From the NCBI RefSeq assembly GCF_008711285.1, contig NZ_VXDC01000001.1, forward strand, positions 620,001-684,000: DNA of 64,000 bases, given 5' to 3'. Both the position numbers and the translations under genes were made by a program. Origin of the DNA: Roseibium aquae (lineage in GTDB: Bacteria; Pseudomonadota; Alphaproteobacteria; Rhizobiales; Stappiaceae). Below, in pieces: positions 62,053-64,000 of this stretch (within the stretch, counting starts at the first letter, position 1; every line of letters begins with the position of its first letter). The notes under the pieces were generated by a model. The model had not been told where the DNA came from and searched no databases. It saw only the letters and a program-made list of their open reading frames with translations.

Positions 62053-63453
62053 ATGATCCCGGTCACGACATTCCAAAATCAACGTGTGGCGCTGTTCGGC
62101 CTGGGCGGTTCGGGTCTCTCGACGGCCAAGGCCCTGGCCGCCGGCGGTGCTGACGTCAGAGTTTGGGATGACGCGCCGAACCGGGTGGCCGCCGCCCGTG
62201 AGGCGGGGCTTGCGACAGTTGACCTGGCCAAGGCCGACTGGTTCGGTTTTGCCGCACTTGTCCTGGCGCCGGGCGTGCCGCTGACCCATCCGGTTCCCCA
62301 CTGGACAGTGGACAAGGCGCGGGATGCGGGTCTCGAGATCCTCGGCGATGTCGAACTGTTCTTCCGCGAGCATCGCAGGGTTTGCCCTGAATCGCCGGTG
62401 ATCGCCATTACCGGAACCAACGGGAAGTCCACCACGACGGCGCTGATCGCCCATCTGTTGAAGGACCTGGGGTTCGACACGCAGATGGGCGGCAATATCG
62501 GTGTTCCCGTTCTTGATCTGGAGCCGTTCGCCCCCGCCCGCCACTATGTGATCGAGTGCTCTTCCTACCAGATCGATCTGGCGGCGAGCATCGATCCCAC
62601 AATCGGCATTCACATGAATTTGTCGCCCGACCATCTCGACCGGCACGGTACGATGGAAAATTATGCCGCCATCAAGGAACGGCTCGTCGCCGGTGCCAAG
62701 GCAGCCATTGTCGGGGTGGACGACCGCCTGTCCTCGGCCATCGCGGACCGGCTGGAACTGGCGAGCAAGCCCGTGTGCCGGATTGCCGGTGAACGGGAAC
62801 TGCCCGATGGCGTTTATGCGAAGGACGGCCAGATTTTCGAGGCGTATGACGGAACCCAGCATCCGGTCGCCAAGCTGGCCGGCATCGACAGTTTGCGCGG
62901 GGACCACAATGGCCAGAACGCGGCGGCGGCTTTCGCGGCCTTGCGTGCGCTGAATGTCGCGCCGGACAGGATCGCCGGCGCCTTGAAAACCTTCCCGGGC
63001 CTCAATCATCGCATGCAAGTGATCGCCCGGTCCGGGCGCCTTATGTTCATTAATGACTCAAAGGCAACCAATGCCGATGCCGCCGCCCGCGCCCTTGCCA
63101 GCTTCGAGCGTATCTACTGGATCGCCGGCGGACGGGCCAAGGAGGGCGGTATTGCCGCATTGGATGAATACTGGCCGCGAATTGCCAAGGCCTATCTGAT
63201 CGGGGAAGCCGCCGAAACCTTCGCGCAAACGCTTGAGGGACACGTTCCCGCGGTGCTGTCAGGAACACTCGACCTTGCCATTCAGCAGGCCGTGGCGGAC
63301 GCGAAGGCCGATAGCGCGGACGAAATCGCCATTCTGCTGTCGCCTGCCTGCGCGTCGTTCGATCAGTACCCGAATTTCGAATTGCGCGGTGCCGCTTTCG
63401 CCGATGCCGTTCATCGGATCTTGGACAAGACAACGAGCCAGGAGGTCGCCTGA
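62053..63453 (+). CDS. murD: UDP-MurNAc-L-Ala-D-Glu ligase MurD
   Basis: MurD adds D-glutamate to UDP-MurNAc-L-alanine. The 466-residue product has an N-terminal Rossmann domain (VALFGLGGSGLSTAKALA), the P-loop GTNGKSTTTALIAH, the Mur motif NLSPDHLDRHGTMENYAAIK, and the C-terminal FINDSKATNADAAARAL. It starts 6 bases after mraY, and its stop codon shares one base with the ftsW start. Confidence 0.96.
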   Translation: MIPVTTFQNQRVALFGLGGSGLSTAKALAAGGADVRVWDDAPNRVAAAREAGLATVDLAKADWFGFAALVLAPGVPLTHPVPHWTVDKARDAGLEILGDVELFFREHRRVCPESPVIAITGTNGKSTTTALIAHLLKDLGFDTQMGGNIGVPVLDLEPFAPARHYVIECSSYQIDLAASIDPTIGIHMNLSPDHLDRHGTMENYAAIKERLVAGAKAAIVGVDDRLSSAIADRLELASKPVCRIAGERELPDGVYAKDGQIFEAYDGTQHPVAKLAGIDSLRGDHNGQNAAAAFAALRALNVAPDRIAGALKTFPGLNHRMQVIARSGRLMFINDSKATNADAAARALASFERIYWIAGGRAKEGGIAALDEYWPRIAKAYLIGEAAETFAQTLEGHVPAVLSGTLDLAIQQAVADAKADSADEIAILLSPACASFDQYPNFELRGAAFADAVHRILDKTTSQEVA

Positions 63454-64000
63454 TGGTCAGCCGCGCCGATCGCAGCCGTTTTGCCGAATGGTTCTGGACC
63501 GTCGACCATTACCTGCTCGCGGCGTTCGGTCTGCTGATGCTGGGCGGCGTGGTCCTGTCCTTCGCGGCAAGCCCGCCGGTTGCAGAGCGGCTCGGCCTCG
63601 ACACGTTCTATTTCGTCAAACGGCAGGCCCTGTTTCTGATCCCGGCCATTGCCATCGTCCTGCTCGGATCCCTGCTGTCGCCGCGTATGGTGCGCCGTGT
63701 CGCTCTTGCCGTCTTTGTCGTTTCGGTCGTTCTCCTGGTCGCCACCCTGTTTTTCGGCATGGAGGCGAAAGGCGCCCGGCGATGGATCTACATCGCCGGA
63801 TTTTCGGTGCAGCCGTCGGAATTCGTGAAGCCGGCCTTCGTCATTCTCGTTGCCTTTCTCCTTTCGGAGAGTGGGCGCCGAAGGGAAGTGCCGGGCGTCC
63901 TGTTCGCCTTCGTGCTGTTCGCGATTTGCGCGGCGCTCCTGATCGCGCAGCCCGATTTCGGTCAAACCATGCTGCTCGGAGCGGCCTGGGCGGGTCTGTT
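63453..64000 (+). CDS. ftsW: Septal peptidoglycan polymerase FtsW (partial)
   Basis: FtsW is the SEDS-family glycosyltransferase that polymerises septal peptidoglycan with FtsI. Only the first 182 codons are in the window; the gene runs off the right edge. The visible part has a cytosolic N-terminus, about five transmembrane helices, and the family motif GARRWIYIAGFSVQPSEFVK. GGAGG lies 8 bases before the ATG, which overlaps the murD stop by one base. The frame is open to the end. Confidence 0.95.
   Translation, partial: MVSRADRSRFAEWFWTVDHYLLAAFGLLMLGGVVLSFAASPPVAERLGLDTFYFVKRQALFLIPAIAIVLLGSLLSPRMVRRVALAVFVVSVVLLVATLFFGMEAKGARRWIYIAGFSVQPSEFVKPAFVILVAFLLSESGRRREVPGVLFAFVLFAICAALLIAQPDFGQTMLLGAAWAGL

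Overview
The window is chromosomal DNA of a GC-rich alphaproteobacterium, most likely of the order Hyphomicrobiales (Rhizobiales). The signs are a class A RNase P RNA close to mraZ, the gene order mraZ-rsmH-ftsL-ftsI-murE-murF-mraY-murD-ftsW, divergent miaA/serB, an ilvI-ilvH pair, a full Entner-Doudoroff gene set, and many GTG/TTG starts behind good ribosome binding sites. I see no transposase, integrase, prophage or CRISPR array. The species cannot be named from this sequence.

Layout. 1-10,700: tRNA modification and amino-acid synthesis (miaA, serB, serA, ilvI-ilvH with a leader-peptide attenuator), pdxJ, a diguanylate cyclase, a spike-like orphan protein and tRNA-Lys(CUU). 10,700-13,940: an IclR regulator divergent from a self-sufficient P450-reductase-ferredoxin fusion (CYP116B type). 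14,000-15,260: a redoxin and phosphoglycolate phosphatase. 15,455-19,621: an R-body (reb) cluster with a sigma factor, three short RebB proteins, a longer RebB-like protein and three proteins of unknown function, divided by hairpin terminators. 19,750-25,020: trhO, a repeat-rich secreted protein, an SMP-30 hydrolase, an Lrp regulator divergent from alanine dehydrogenase, and three tandem glycine-zipper lipoproteins. 25,290-33,470: pgi, a LysE-type exporter, a PilZ protein, then fructokinase-zwf-edd-eda on the minus strand. 33,700-44,640: adenine deaminase, a collapsed ATPase pseudogene, an acyl-CoA ligase, a HTH/solute-binding regulator, a DMT transporter, two VOC proteins and a RimK triad. 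44,900-52,400: an orphan molybdenum hydroxylase large subunit, a CoA-transferase pair, an acyl-CoA synthetase, 3-hydroxybutyrate dehydrogenase, a TetR regulator and an AhpD-like protein. 52,576-64,000: rnpB, a secreted dienelactone hydrolase, and the division and cell wall (dcw) cluster, cut off inside ftsW.

How the genes fit together. Fructose phosphorylation, Pgi, Zwf, Edd and Eda form a route from fructose to pyruvate; the lactonase step (pgl) is missing from its usual place. The CoA transferase, acyl-CoA synthetase and 3-hydroxybutyrate dehydrogenase suggest ketone-body or polyhydroxybutyrate turnover. The dcw genes overlap or nearly touch, and probably run from one promoter that carries four MraZ boxes.

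Most worth a second look: the reb cluster and its unknown proteins, the ilv attenuator, the miaA/serB start codons sharing one CATG, the P450/IclR pair with its palindromic operator, the collapsed ATPase pseudogene and the orphan CoxL-like subunit.
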